From a virus, in the IMG/VR virus record IMGVR_UViG_3300006810_000134, positions 1 to 38,060 of that record: a DNA stretch of 38,060 bases; one strand, given 5' to 3'. Position 1 is the first letter of the stretch; each line of letters opens with the position of its first letter. A program made the position numbers and the translations under genes. Of this stretch, positions 28,212 to 36,687 are shown in pieces. The notes beneath the pieces are model-generated. The model saw only the letters and a program-made list of their open reading frames with translations, had not been told where the DNA came from and did no database searches.

Positions 28212-28460
28212 TTATTCTTCTTCCTGAGATATTGACCACTCTCTAAAGTGAAAACTATCCATAGCATTAGTTTGATTTTGTTTAGTATATTCTCTCTGTT
28301 CCTTTGAAGCCCACTTCCAAAATGGCTCTAAAGGATTTGAATATCCATAAGTAGACAATATTATATGACCTTTACCTACAACCTCTTGTGTCTGGTAAGG
28401 GTGGTTTTCTAAACCTCTTGTGGTTTTTACTATTTCGTATCTAAATAATCTTTGGTTCAT
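28212..28460 (-). CDS. Small protein of unknown function
   Basis: An 82-residue protein with an AAAGGAAGG ribosome binding site just before ATG 28458-28460. It is Tyr-, Trp- and Glu-rich with GKGHIILSTYG and EPFWKWASKEQREY, and ends SQEEE. It lies downstream of a good promoter and between the HTH/zinc gene and the head-closure gene. No family was recognised. The clear start signal supports expression. Confidence 0.6.
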   Translation of the reverse strand: MNQRLFRYEIVKTTRGLENHPYQTQEVVGKGHIILSTYGYSNPLEPFWKWASKEQREYTKQNQTNAMDSFHFREWSISQEEE

Positions 28461-28485
28461 AACCTTCCTTTTCTGTTGTTATTTA

Positions 28486-28513
28486 ATTCTAGCAGAACTA
28501 TGCTATATGTCAA
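28486..28513 (-). promoter_or_regulatory. Sigma70-like promoter with extended -10
   Basis: On the minus strand TTGACA (28508-28513) is followed after 16 bases by TAGAAT (28486-28491), preceded by TGC as an extended -10. The -35 overlaps the TGA stop of the HTH/zinc gene. Transcription would start near 28479, about 20 bases before the next ATG, and would drive the 82-aa gene and the neck and tail genes beyond. This is the best promoter match found in the window. Confidence 0.65.
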
Positions 28514-29148
28514 ATTCCTAAATTTTCGTTAACTCTTCTAGTCTTTCGTCTTTCTTTCGATTTACAAGTTTTACAAAACAATGACAGACCATCTCTAAAC
28601 TTTGAATTACTATCAAAAGAACTCGGTGAAAGACTTTGTTTACATAACATACAAGTTTTTTTATCTATCTTGACAGAGTTTTCTTTAATTTCTGAATGGC
28701 AGTCTTTACAATACCTGTTGTATCCATCTTTATATTTAGCTGATTTTTCATATTCATTAATAAATTTATTAACAGAACATTTATAACACACTTTTTCTGT
28801 AGGATTATATGAAGAATTTAAAAAATTATTTCTAGCTTGTTCGGCCTGTTTTGCTAGTTCTATATCTTTTATACACCAAGTTCTAAATTTATCATATCCA
28901 ACTGGTAACCCATCATAAGTTTTTCTAGTTGTTATAGTTCCTATGCCAGATTGTATTCTTTGAATTACTTTTTCTGCTATTTCATAATCTATTTCATTAC
29001 CAATAGATAATCCAGCTTCTACTTTAAGTTGCCTAACTCTTTCTATTGAAACACCCCATTCTTTAGACCATTCCTTAAGTAATTTATTAGGGCTTTCTAA
29101 AAATAGAGTTTTTGCCTCCTCCACACTAGGTGCTCTCTTATTAGGCAT
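28510..29148 (-). CDS. HTH plus tandem zinc-finger protein (putative DNA-binding moron)
   Basis: A 212-residue protein inserted between two conserved neck genes. Residues about 20-47 look like a helix-turn-helix (KEWSKEWGVSIERVRQLKVE). Residues 55-107 look like a second one with LPVGYDKFRTW and a helix ending AEQARN, reminiscent of phage small-terminase or Xre-like DNA-binding segments. Two zinc modules follow with identical spacing C-x2-C-x22-C-x2-C: Cys121/124/147/150 and Cys166/169/192/195, each containing an S-K/A-Y/F-x-D-G-Y/L-x-x-Y/F-C-K-x-C pattern. A basic tail follows (KERRKTRR). Function is unknown, and regulation of late genes or packaging is possible. No ribosome binding site is visible, so translation is probably coupled to the adaptor gene, whose stop is six bases upstream. 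Confidence 0.8.
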   Translation of the reverse strand: MPNKRAPSVEEAKTLFLESPNKLLKEWSKEWGVSIERVRQLKVEAGLSIGNEIDYEIAEKVIQRIQSGIGTITTRKTYDGLPVGYDKFRTWCIKDIELAKQAEQARNNFLNSSYNPTEKVCYKCSVNKFINEYEKSAKYKDGYNRYCKDCHSEIKENSVKIDKKTCMLCKQSLSPSSFDSNSKFRDGLSLFCKTCKSKERRKTRRVNENLGI

Positions 29149-29151
29149 GAT

Positions 29152-29814
29152 TTACACGAAAAAAGATTTCCTATATGGAGATAGTAATGTTCTATCAGAA
29201 CCACTTAATGGTGCTACAGATAATGCATCTAATCCTATAGAATAGCTTGCTGAATAATCACCAATTCTTTCATTGGTAGATAAGTTAAAATTACCTGCTG
29301 TTCCATCAGTTGTATTTTGGTCAGTTATAGCACTAGGTTCTTGTTGTGACGAAACTACTAATACTGACTCTAATAATCTTGCGGCAGCTCTTGCAGAAAC
29401 CATTTTAAATACTGTAGGTAAATCAGTAGATAATCCACCACCATGAGCTGTGTATCCAGCATTATAAGTTACTACAATGTTTCTTTCTCTAGCGTAAGAC
29501 CACCTAATACCTATTCTGCGAAGTCTTCCATTAGGATAGAATACATAATCAGCACTAGAGCCCTCTGTCAATGTAAAATCATCTTCTACTACCGAGGTAA
29601 TAGACCTGACAGGAACATGTGTTAAAAAGATTTCTTTAGTTTGGTCACCTGTAAATGTTTCAGTGTGTTCTTTATATTCAACATCATATCCAACAAATTG
29701 AACAATAGCTTCATCTACAAAAGGTATTAAATTATTTGTTAAATGTGTCTCTAAATCAGTATCAAAATCAATACGAGTATAAGCCTCCACATCGGCTGCG
29801 GTTGAGAAAGCCAT
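29152..29814 (-). CDS. Head-tail connector / adaptor protein
   Basis: A 220-residue protein. The N-terminus FSTAADVEAYTRIDF begins with the helical segment typical of HK97 gp6 / SPP1 gp15-like adaptors. It then has VDEAIVQFVGYDVEYKEHTETFTG and VPVRSITSV, the usual strand order of this family, and a helix FKMVSARAAARLLE. It forms the ring below the portal. The position two genes after the capsid gene agrees. The C-terminal third (SAITDQNTTDG and following) is Ser/Thr-rich and less conserved in look. Confidence 0.85.
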   Translation of the reverse strand: MAFSTAADVEAYTRIDFDTDLETHLTNNLIPFVDEAIVQFVGYDVEYKEHTETFTGDQTKEIFLTHVPVRSITSVVEDDFTLTEGSSADYVFYPNGRLRRIGIRWSYARERNIVVTYNAGYTAHGGGLSTDLPTVFKMVSARAAARLLESVLVVSSQQEPSAITDQNTTDGTAGNFNLSTNERIGDYSASYSIGLDALSVAPLSGSDRTLLSPYRKSFFV

Positions 29815-29824
29815 TTAGACCTCC

Positions 29825-30091
29825 TTACTTATCTTCGGTATCGAAATCTTTAAATGATTTATCTTCTACTTTTGATTTTTTAACTGCTTTGGTTGCTGGT
29901 TTTTTAGCTGCTTTTTTCTTAGCAGGCTTAACTTTTTTACCCCAACCTTGCTCTTTGAGCCAGTCAGTTGGATATTCTTTACCAGCTTTAGCAATTAGGT
30001 CAGCTTGTGAAGTTGGCACATCTACTGGGTCACCTTCCCATAGCTTTCCATCAGGTAGCTTATAAATATTTTTTTCTGGAATTGTATACAT
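29825..30091 (-). CDS. Small protein with Lys/Ala-rich basic tail
   Basis: An 88-residue protein just after the capsid terminator, with AGGAT upstream of ATG 30089-30091. Residues 1-50 form a short domain (IYKLPDGKLWEGDPVDV, LIAKAGKEYPTDWL). Residues 52-74 are almost entirely Lys, Ala, Pro and Val, like histone H1 tails, and the last 12 are acidic. A nucleic-acid or capsid-interior contact is possible. No family was identified. Confidence 0.7.
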   Translation of the reverse strand: MYTIPEKNIYKLPDGKLWEGDPVDVPTSQADLIAKAGKEYPTDWLKEQGWGKKVKPAKKKAAKKPATKAVKKSKVEDKSFKDFDTEDK

Positions 30092-30132
30092 AATTAAATC
30101 CTAACTTATTAATCAAAAAATAATGGTATTAG

Positions 30133-30153
30133 AAAAGCCCTCCGAAGAGGGCT
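30133..30153 (-). terminator. Intrinsic terminator downstream of the capsid gene
   Basis: On the minus strand AGCCCTC-TTCG-GAGGGCT forms a perfect 7-bp, GC-rich stem with a stable TTCG tetraloop, followed directly by TTTTC. It lies 26-46 bases beyond the major capsid stop and should reduce transcription into the neck and tail genes. Confidence 0.85.
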
Positions 30154-30178
30154 CTTCTCACTATCGTCTAAATCAAAC

Positions 30179-31423
30179 CTAGAAGTTTGTTATAGAACAG
30201 AAAGCTGTTGGTCTGTAAACGACAAATCCCATTCTCATTGTCAATCTGATTGCCAATTGATTCTTCGCAAAGAAGTCACTATGGCTGTCAGATACAGCAA
30301 GGTCAATACCTTGTCGCATGACAATTTGAGCAGCATCGCCACCACCGAATTTACCTACTAATGCAGTACCTTCAGCGATTGCTGTGCTTGGAACGACTTT
30401 AAGACCCCATAGTCTAGCGGCTACATCGCCACCGAAGCCACCTGCGGCTACAATTAATGGGTTCTTAGAAGCAAGACCTGCGGATGCATCTCCTGCTTGG
30501 TCGGTTACAGCAGTAACAATTTGATACCAGTCACTTGGGTGCATAACAACTGAATCAGGTTCAACGAAAGCGTCTTTTCTGATTTCTGTTATTGCTTGAT
30601 AAATTTGTCCAAGTCTGTTTAATTCTCCAGAATATGAAGAATAGTCAAATGTGTTAATACCAGATTTTTGTAATACACCAGTCAAGTTTGGAGCAGTACC
30701 ATTACCATTTAGTAATTGGTTGTCCATTCTCAATCTCATCATTGTGGTGAGACGAGAGTTGACATATCCTTGAATACCTGAGACATCAGCTAACAACTCA
30801 TCTGTCACTGGTAAGAAAGTAGCAATCTTGCGAATGCTTTCTGTTCTTTCAGTGAAAGCCAATGCACCTTCATTTGCAGAGGAGATGTCTCCTGATTCTG
30901 CAATTTCACCTGCATTGTTTGTGAAAGTTGTCTCTTCAAGATATACATATGCGTTTTGGTTTGTTGTGATTTGGTCAAACAATCCAATAACAGCATTAGG
31001 GTCTCTTAAAGCTGTCTCTAATATTCCAGGTGCTCTAAGGCTCTCTGGTGGATAACCTGTGGTATTAAGTGTTGTTTTAAATTCTGCTTGAGAGTCAACG
31101 CCTTTGACACCATTGCTTAAGTATGATTTATAAGCATCAGTGTTTGTGAATTGCTCACCAATTGTTTTAATACCTGCTTGTGGTTCAGCAACTGGCAATT
31201 CGTTAACAGCATCGCCATCAACTTCCATTGCTTTTTCATTAGCAGCTTTTGATTCTTCAATCTTAAGCTCATCTAATGATGTTGCTAATTCCTCATTAAG
31301 ACCTTTAATTTTATTTTTTTGGTCTGATGAGTACTTACCATCTTCAGCAGGAGCATCAAAAACAGATTTGAGTTCTTCACGAGACTTAGCAATATTTTCT
31401 CTAAGCTCTTCTACTTTACTCAC
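30179..31423 (-). CDS. Major capsid protein, HK97 fold
   Basis: 414 residues from GTG 31421-31423 with AGGAGA upstream. Residues 1-105 are a charged coiled-coil N-arm (delta domain, EELRENIAKSREELKSVF), normally removed by the prohead protease. The core has the HK97-type order: PGILETALRDPNAVIGLFDQI, then EESGDI-like A/E elements, FLPVTDELLADVSGIQGYVN, an RLRMDNQLLNGNG stretch with TGVLQKSG, VMHPSDWYQIVTA, and a C-terminal FFAKNQLAIRLTMRMGFVVYRP. This is the shell subunit. The gene follows protease and portal and is followed by a strong terminator, as is usual for a highly expressed gene. Confidence 0.95.
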   Translation of the reverse strand: MSKVEELRENIAKSREELKSVFDAPAEDGKYSSDQKNKIKGLNEELATSLDELKIEESKAANEKAMEVDGDAVNELPVAEPQAGIKTIGEQFTNTDAYKSYLSNGVKGVDSQAEFKTTLNTTGYPPESLRAPGILETALRDPNAVIGLFDQITTNQNAYVYLEETTFTNNAGEIAESGDISSANEGALAFTERTESIRKIATFLPVTDELLADVSGIQGYVNSRLTTMMRLRMDNQLLNGNGTAPNLTGVLQKSGINTFDYSSYSGELNRLGQIYQAITEIRKDAFVEPDSVVMHPSDWYQIVTAVTDQAGDASAGLASKNPLIVAAGGFGGDVAARLWGLKVVPSTAIAEGTALVGKFGGGDAAQIVMRQGIDLAVSDSHSDFFAKNQLAIRLTMRMGFVVYRPTAFCSITNF

Positions 31424-31448
31424 TGTAAATTATCTCCTATTAGATTAC

Positions 31449-32630
31449 TTATACTTCGTTGTCGGTAGCTTCTACATCAATAGCTTCAGCTATTAATCTT
31501 TGGCTCTCTATCCACACATCATCTTCCAAGTCATCACTGTCAACTGATTCGGTGTTATCTACTGGAACTTCTTCAGTAACTATTTCTTCTACTTCATCAG
31601 AATCTTCAGGGTTCTCTGTATCTTCTTCTGGTTCGACAGCTACTTCTTCAGTATCGACTGTATCTGTTGGTTCTTCAACAACATCTACAGGCTCTTCAGC
31701 TTGTTCTTCCTCTAAGTCAACATTTAATGCTTCTTCGGTTCCAACCTCAGAGATAAATGAATCTATTTCAGTCCATGCATCTATAAGGTCTTCCTGAACT
31801 GCCCTTAAAGCCTCAGTTGCCTTGGTTCCTATTTTTCTCCCATCCTTGGCACGCAACATCGCAATGGCGTTAGCTCGTGTCATTAAGTTATTCAATGCGG
31901 CAAGCACATCTTTAACTTCTTCTGAGAAAGATTTTTTTTCTTCCTCTGAAACTTCATCAATGTCAGCAGATTTTTTCATTTCTTTTGCACATTTACCTGT
32001 TTTGTCATAATCACAGGAACCATATCCCTTGCTACAACAATCACAGTGTTCTGCATTTGCATCATGAGCAACAACTTCTACTGCTGGTTTTTCTTCTGGC
32101 TCTTTTTCTATAAAAGAATCTGAACTTAAAGTATCTTTTGTAAGTTCTTCTAATAATTCCTTATTAGATTTAATAGCCATTGTGTATGTATCTTGGTTTG
32201 CACCTACAAGTACAGGTGATACCTCATATACTGATAAATCTTTTAAGTATCTAGCATCAACTTCTTTATCATTACTTTTAAACTTTCCTCTTTCGCTATC
32301 GTTAACTCTGTAACCAAATGACCATTGTTGTAAGTCACCCATAGCTTTTACTAAGTTATATGCTTCTTTGCCAGACTCAGTATCCATAAAAAATGAACCT
32401 TCAAATGTAGCTTTATCGCCATCTTGTTTGATTTCACCTTTACCTATTGGCATATCCCATTTATGAGCCCATACCATTGGAACTGAACCTGATTTAAATC
32501 CTGATTTGATAGCTTCTGGAACGACAACATCGCCATCGCTATCTAATGTATTGAAGACTGAGAATACAGCAGAAACTTTTCCTTCTTCTTCTGCTTTAAA
32601 TTCTAAGTCAATATTTTTAATTTCACTCAC
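31449..32630 (-). CDS. Prohead protease with Cys cluster and long acidic tail
   Basis: 393 residues from GTG 32628-32630, AGGAG eight bases upstream. Residues 1-155 match HK97 gp4-like prohead proteases. His56 (VWAHKWDMPIG), Ser104 (WSFGYRV) and Glu136 (VYEVSPVLVGAN) would be the catalytic set. The family is about 200 residues long, so the rest is an extension. It comprises a Cys-rich segment at 197-215 (C-D-C-C, then Cys207 and Cys215, flanked by His190 and His196), a helical part with LNNLMTRANAIAML and basic DGRKIGTK, and about 95 residues that are mostly Glu, Asp and Val. The extension may serve as a scaffold, which would account for the absence of a separate scaffold gene, but that is inference. 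Confidence 0.9.
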   Translation of the reverse strand: MSEIKNIDLEFKAEEEGKVSAVFSVFNTLDSDGDVVVPEAIKSGFKSGSVPMVWAHKWDMPIGKGEIKQDGDKATFEGSFFMDTESGKEAYNLVKAMGDLQQWSFGYRVNDSERGKFKSNDKEVDARYLKDLSVYEVSPVLVGANQDTYTMAIKSNKELLEELTKDTLSSDSFIEKEPEEKPAVEVVAHDANAEHCDCCSKGYGSCDYDKTGKCAKEMKKSADIDEVSEEEKKSFSEEVKDVLAALNNLMTRANAIAMLRAKDGRKIGTKATEALRAVQEDLIDAWTEIDSFISEVGTEEALNVDLEEEQAEEPVDVVEEPTDTVDTEEVAVEPEEDTENPEDSDEVEEIVTEEVPVDNTESVDSDDLEDDVWIESQRLIAEAIDVEATDNEV

Positions 32631-32722
32631 GAGTGCATCTCCTATATAAACTGTTAACAGATTTATTTAGGTGCATATAGTATAAACATTAACAAATGTC
32701 TTTAAAATGCGTGGTATTTATC

Positions 32723-35257
32723 TTAAGGTGTGTTTGGGTTCTCTACTTCATTATTTACTTCAGCCATCTGTTTTTTAGATGAGAGTGGATGACTTGAAGG
32801 CAATAAATCAGTATCGTATGGCTTTCTCTTAAACTTCTCATTTTTCAAAGCATACAAGAACCCATTAACTCGTGCTAATCCCCATTGTTCTTCAGAATTA
32901 ACACTTGGTCTTACTGAACTAGGGTTAGTTCTATAAGCACCTACACCCCTATTAAAAACTGATACTAACATTCTCTTTGTTGCTTTATATTTTGGATTAC
33001 TAGAATTATGGTCTTCGACTTTTTTATCTAGTGCTTTAGAGATTGCAGTAGTAACAGCTTTAGAACTTACTTCATCAGCAATTTTCATTGCTAATTCTCT
33101 AGCTTCTTTTCTTCTAGCATTAACAACTTTTTTCTGGTCGTTAATTACTTTCTTCATAGCAGGAACACCCATGTTCAAAACACCACCCCACTTAATTGCG
33201 GCAACAACACCAGCTAATCTGTTATTGTTTTGATGTCTTCCCATAAAGCGTTCTCTTCTACGAACCCAGCTAAGTACTGATTCACTTCTATCACCAGATT
33301 TATATTTAGACCATCTAGCAAATGCATCATTACCTGTAAATGAGGTTGGTGGGTTTCCACCATTACCACCTCTTCTCCATATTTCTGGGTAATCTTCTTT
33401 CAAACTTTTAGCGTATCCAAAAGGAAATTGTTTGTATTTAGAATTAGAAAGAGAAACTTGTTGGTCATCACCAGGGCTTGGAAAATTTGTCCTATCTTTC
33501 ATTGGTTTTTCCTTTTTAATATTTTCTGGCTCTGTCTCGAATATTTGCTCCATAAGTACTTCAGCTTCCTCTACGCTAACTTTTAACTCTTCTACAATAC
33601 CATCTATGTATGATTTTTTTGTTCTTTCAAAACTCTCGTGAGAACTACAAGGCATGTAGTAAGTCATATCTTCTATTTTGTGTGTATGAAAACCTGAACA
33701 ACCAATTTGTTCTGCTCTTCTTTCAGCAGCTTCCTGTGTTGTAAACATCCACATATTTCTTGATGGTGTAAATGTAACAGCTTGTCTTGTGGTTTCAGGA
33801 ACTGCATCTACAGTATCCATTTTTGCATCAAATAATTCTCTTAATAATTTAGCTTCGTAGCTAGCTTCACTACTAGCAGCTTCAACTAATTGTCCAGCTT
33901 GTGGGTCGTTGTTTCTAGTATTTTCTTGTTCTTCTGTAGGTTGTGGTGCTTCACCATCTACAGGAACTTGTAACATATTCATTGGTCTTAAATAAACATT
34001 ATGCTTTTCATCAACTTCTAAGCCAACTACTTTTCTAGCTTCGCCTATAGTTATCCAACCACCAGCTACACCCATGTTAACTCTTTTATATAAGTCATCC
34101 ATGTCTGTTTGTAAAGCTCTTACATTTTGAATGTCGTAATCACAAGTTTGACCAGTATCTCCAAAATCAGGAATAAGTAATTGATGTGTTAATTCATTAG
34201 CAACTGTTTTCCATAATGGAACTAATCTCTGCTCAGTAAAGAACTCTCTTAGTTCAGCAGTATTGTTATATGTCGCTGCGTCCAAACCAGCTCCGAGTCC
34301 AGCGAGAATTGCTGGGACACCTAAAACAGCAGAAACTCTTTCTTCTGGAAGTTTTCTTAATTCAGTTAACTTCATTTGGTCAGGAGAAAAAGAAACAACT
34401 TCAACATTCATTGAGCCAGATAACACCATTGGTGCACCTCTGTTTTTACCACCAAACTTTTGTTTGTAAAGTTCAGCAATAGCTTCTGCTTCTTCTCTAG
34501 TAGGTCCACCCATTGCATCATTTCTTGGAGAGAGAACTACGCCTGGAACAGCTAAGTTTGTTAATAATGCAGTGGTGTATTGACCTGCTGCTTCATCACC
34601 TAATAATTCACGCAGAATAGATTTAAGTGGTGCATGACCTCTTCTGTGGTCATTTGGGTCAATACCTTGTCTAATATGAATAATATCTTTAGGGTCAATT
34701 TTTACAGGCTCACCAGATGTTGCATTTTTTTGTGACGCATAATATTCGTAATGTGTAATTAATTTAGAAGTATTACCTCTTACATCTACAAGTCCTGGCA
34801 TTAAAGGAACAAGTGCAACTACTTTACCATTTGCATTTCTGTTTTTAAAAATAAAAGCATCACCATGAGCATTTAAAGATAAAACAATGTAGTGTGACAA
34901 AAGACTTGATGACATAAATTCATTAGGTCTTCTATATAGTTCAGTAACTGGGTGTTTATAATCTACTTCTCTGTCACCAAATACTTGGTCTCTTTTTACA
35001 ATTTGTAATGCTGGTTCAGCGAAAGAGGTAGCAAGTACATTTAAACATGCGACCACAGCGGAGTTTGCTGTACCATCACCAATTTCTTTTAATTCTGCTG
35101 TTTCCCAAAAGCCTGCTGTTGTGTTATATCCATAAACTGAACTATCTCTACTTGATGCAAGGCTTTGATTGTAACTAGCCATTTTCCTAAGCGATGCTTC
35201 GCTTGGTCTATTTAAGTATTCCGTTGCTCTTTGTAAAAAACTTTTATTCTCTGCCAT
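32723..35257 (-). CDS. Portal protein with extended C-terminus
   Basis: 844 residues starting in TAATG. Residues about 1-430 are an HK97-type portal: NSAVVACLNVLATSFAEPAL near the start, HPVTELYRRPN, KDIIHIRQGIDPN, SAVLGVPAILAGLG, and TYNNTAELREFF with the stem/crown helix after it. Portals of this type usually end near 400-500 residues. The extra 400 contain a short segment with AEQIGCSGFHTHKI and YYMPCSSHESF, a module with YPEIWRRGGNGGN, FARWSKY, RERFMGRHQNNNRLAGVVAAIKWGG, and a final module with FNRGVGAYRTNPSSVRPSV and WGLARVNGFLYAL. Similar segments occur as separate ORFs or portal tails in other environmental phages. Their function is unknown, and a role in minor capsid or packaging is inferred. 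Confidence 0.9.
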   Translation of the reverse strand: MAENKSFLQRATEYLNRPSEASLRKMASYNQSLASSRDSSVYGYNTTAGFWETAELKEIGDGTANSAVVACLNVLATSFAEPALQIVKRDQVFGDREVDYKHPVTELYRRPNEFMSSSLLSHYIVLSLNAHGDAFIFKNRNANGKVVALVPLMPGLVDVRGNTSKLITHYEYYASQKNATSGEPVKIDPKDIIHIRQGIDPNDHRRGHAPLKSILRELLGDEAAGQYTTALLTNLAVPGVVLSPRNDAMGGPTREEAEAIAELYKQKFGGKNRGAPMVLSGSMNVEVVSFSPDQMKLTELRKLPEERVSAVLGVPAILAGLGAGLDAATYNNTAELREFFTEQRLVPLWKTVANELTHQLLIPDFGDTGQTCDYDIQNVRALQTDMDDLYKRVNMGVAGGWITIGEARKVVGLEVDEKHNVYLRPMNMLQVPVDGEAPQPTEEQENTRNNDPQAGQLVEAASSEASYEAKLLRELFDAKMDTVDAVPETTRQAVTFTPSRNMWMFTTQEAAERRAEQIGCSGFHTHKIEDMTYYMPCSSHESFERTKKSYIDGIVEELKVSVEEAEVLMEQIFETEPENIKKEKPMKDRTNFPSPGDDQQVSLSNSKYKQFPFGYAKSLKEDYPEIWRRGGNGGNPPTSFTGNDAFARWSKYKSGDRSESVLSWVRRRERFMGRHQNNNRLAGVVAAIKWGGVLNMGVPAMKKVINDQKKVVNARRKEARELAMKIADEVSSKAVTTAISKALDKKVEDHNSSNPKYKATKRMLVSVFNRGVGAYRTNPSSVRPSVNSEEQWGLARVNGFLYALKNEKFKRKPYDTDLLPSSHPLSSKKQMAEVNNEVENPNTP

Positions 35258-36471
35258 TAATATGCCTGCCAGCTTCTCCTCTGAACTAATGCCTGTACAC
35301 CCAATACTAAAGCATCAACGATGTCATCGTTTCTACCTACAGGAAAGGTCATAAGTTCTCTCTCTAAATCTTCTAACCACGATGCATTAGAACGAAATAA
35401 CACATCGCCTGCCTCCATCCTAGCCGATAAAGGCATAGCCTGTGTTATTTTATCTTTGCTAGCATCCATTTCTCTAACTCTCATACCTCTACGCTGTGCT
35501 TCTTGTATAAAAGTTTTTGTAAATCCTTGTTTTTCCATACAAACATATGACCATTTATATTTTTGATACATACCTTGTATCATTGGAATAATATCTGGTC
35601 CTTCAATTTTTAGTCTTTGCATGTCTTCAACATACAGTTTCATATCTGGTGACATTGCATAAGAGATAACAACTGTATAGTCAGATTGTGTATTTGTGGT
35701 AACAGCTAAATCGGCACCACCAAAGTGAACCATTTCTCCTGGTTCCCATTGAGAACCACCACCCTTGTAAAGTCTGTCTTCTACTTTAAAGTATTGCATC
35801 CATTCAGGTTTCAACATACCTTGACCAGCATCTACAAATTCTGCTAAATATTCCTGTGCGAAAACAATAGAACCTACTTCTGATTTAGCTGAATCAATTT
35901 CTTCTGGGTCAATTCTAGGATTATCATAAGTAGAATATTGAAATCTTTCCCAATTAGGTGCTGTCTTTGCAGTTTCCCATAAATCATAAAACCAATTGTT
36001 CATACCCATAGGTGTGCTAATAAATAAAGCAGAACCTTTTCTTTCAGTTAATGTAGGTCTTAATACTTCTTGCCAAACATCTGGTTTAATAAAGGCAGCT
36101 TCATCCATAACTAAAAAATCCAAACCCTCACCTCTTAATCTTTGAGGATTGTCAGCAGATTTACAAGATATAGCACCACCATTTGGAAAAATTACTTCCA
36201 TATTAGCTAAAGATATTTTTGGTCTTATTTCTTCAGGAAAAGAGTAAGCAGCGTTTTCTAGTGCCCTCCAACCAACTCTAGCAATTGCAAATGTAGGTGC
36301 TACCCACCATGCTCTACCACCATTCAGAGCAACTTCCATACACATATGAATACCAAGTCTTGTTTTACCAAAACGCCTACCAGCACACAATATTTTCCAA
36401 CGAGCATCTGATTTAGATACCTCTCTTTGGTTTTGGTGTAATCCTGGTAATTCAGGTATGTAGACAGGCAT
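35257..36471 (-). CDS. Terminase large subunit
   Basis: 404 residues starting in TAATG with AGGTG upstream. ATPase: Walker A-type loop GRRFGKT at 31-37, Walker B LVMDEAA at 120-126, coupling motif STP near 150. Nuclease: GGADLA with Asp near 253, and DDIVDALVLG near the C-terminus. It packages DNA through the portal, usually by cutting at concatemer junctions. The presence of an HNH gene two genes upstream is typical of cos-type systems. Length and motifs are intact. Confidence 0.95.
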   Translation of the reverse strand: MPVYIPELPGLHQNQREVSKSDARWKILCAGRRFGKTRLGIHMCMEVALNGGRAWWVAPTFAIARVGWRALENAAYSFPEEIRPKISLANMEVIFPNGGAISCKSADNPQRLRGEGLDFLVMDEAAFIKPDVWQEVLRPTLTERKGSALFISTPMGMNNWFYDLWETAKTAPNWERFQYSTYDNPRIDPEEIDSAKSEVGSIVFAQEYLAEFVDAGQGMLKPEWMQYFKVEDRLYKGGGSQWEPGEMVHFGGADLAVTTNTQSDYTVVISYAMSPDMKLYVEDMQRLKIEGPDIIPMIQGMYQKYKWSYVCMEKQGFTKTFIQEAQRRGMRVREMDASKDKITQAMPLSARMEAGDVLFRSNASWLEDLERELMTFPVGRNDDIVDALVLGVQALVQRRSWQAY

Positions 36472-36686
36472 TAAACACCTAGTTCAGATTTTTTCTTTTT
36501 TATTTTATTAATATTATTTTCAATTGTAGTAATAGCTTGTTGCCATTGTAAGTGTTCTGTTTGTTGTTGAAGTTTTGAAGGCTCAATCATCTTCATACCA
36601 AAGTGTTGTGCTTCTAATTTTTTTAACTCATTTTCAACAATAGTCTTTTTATCTTCATCAGTTAAAAAGTCATACTTTATACTCAT
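36471..36686 (-). CDS. Small helical protein next to terminase
   Basis: 71 residues, with AGGTGG four bases before ATG 36684-36686. It is mostly helical and charged, ending in a Lys-rich stretch (NNINKIKKKKSE). It occupies the position where a small terminase subunit would be expected but is much shorter and lacks a visible HTH. A small-terminase or coiled-coil accessory function is possible, and no family was recognised. Confidence 0.65.
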   Translation of the reverse strand: MSIKYDFLTDEDKKTIVENELKKLEAQHFGMKMIEPSKLQQQTEHLQWQQAITTIENNINKIKKKKSELGV

Positions 36687-36687
36687 C

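Noticed and set aside
28175-28267. Upstream start (28267) for the head-closure gene
   Set aside because: It would overlap the 82-aa gene by 56 bases, has no ribosome binding site, and the first 31 residues do not resemble the family start.
32640-32715. Promoter in front of the prohead protease
   Set aside because: TATACT is present on the minus strand but no acceptable -35 at 16-18 bases was found, so this is not listed as a feature.
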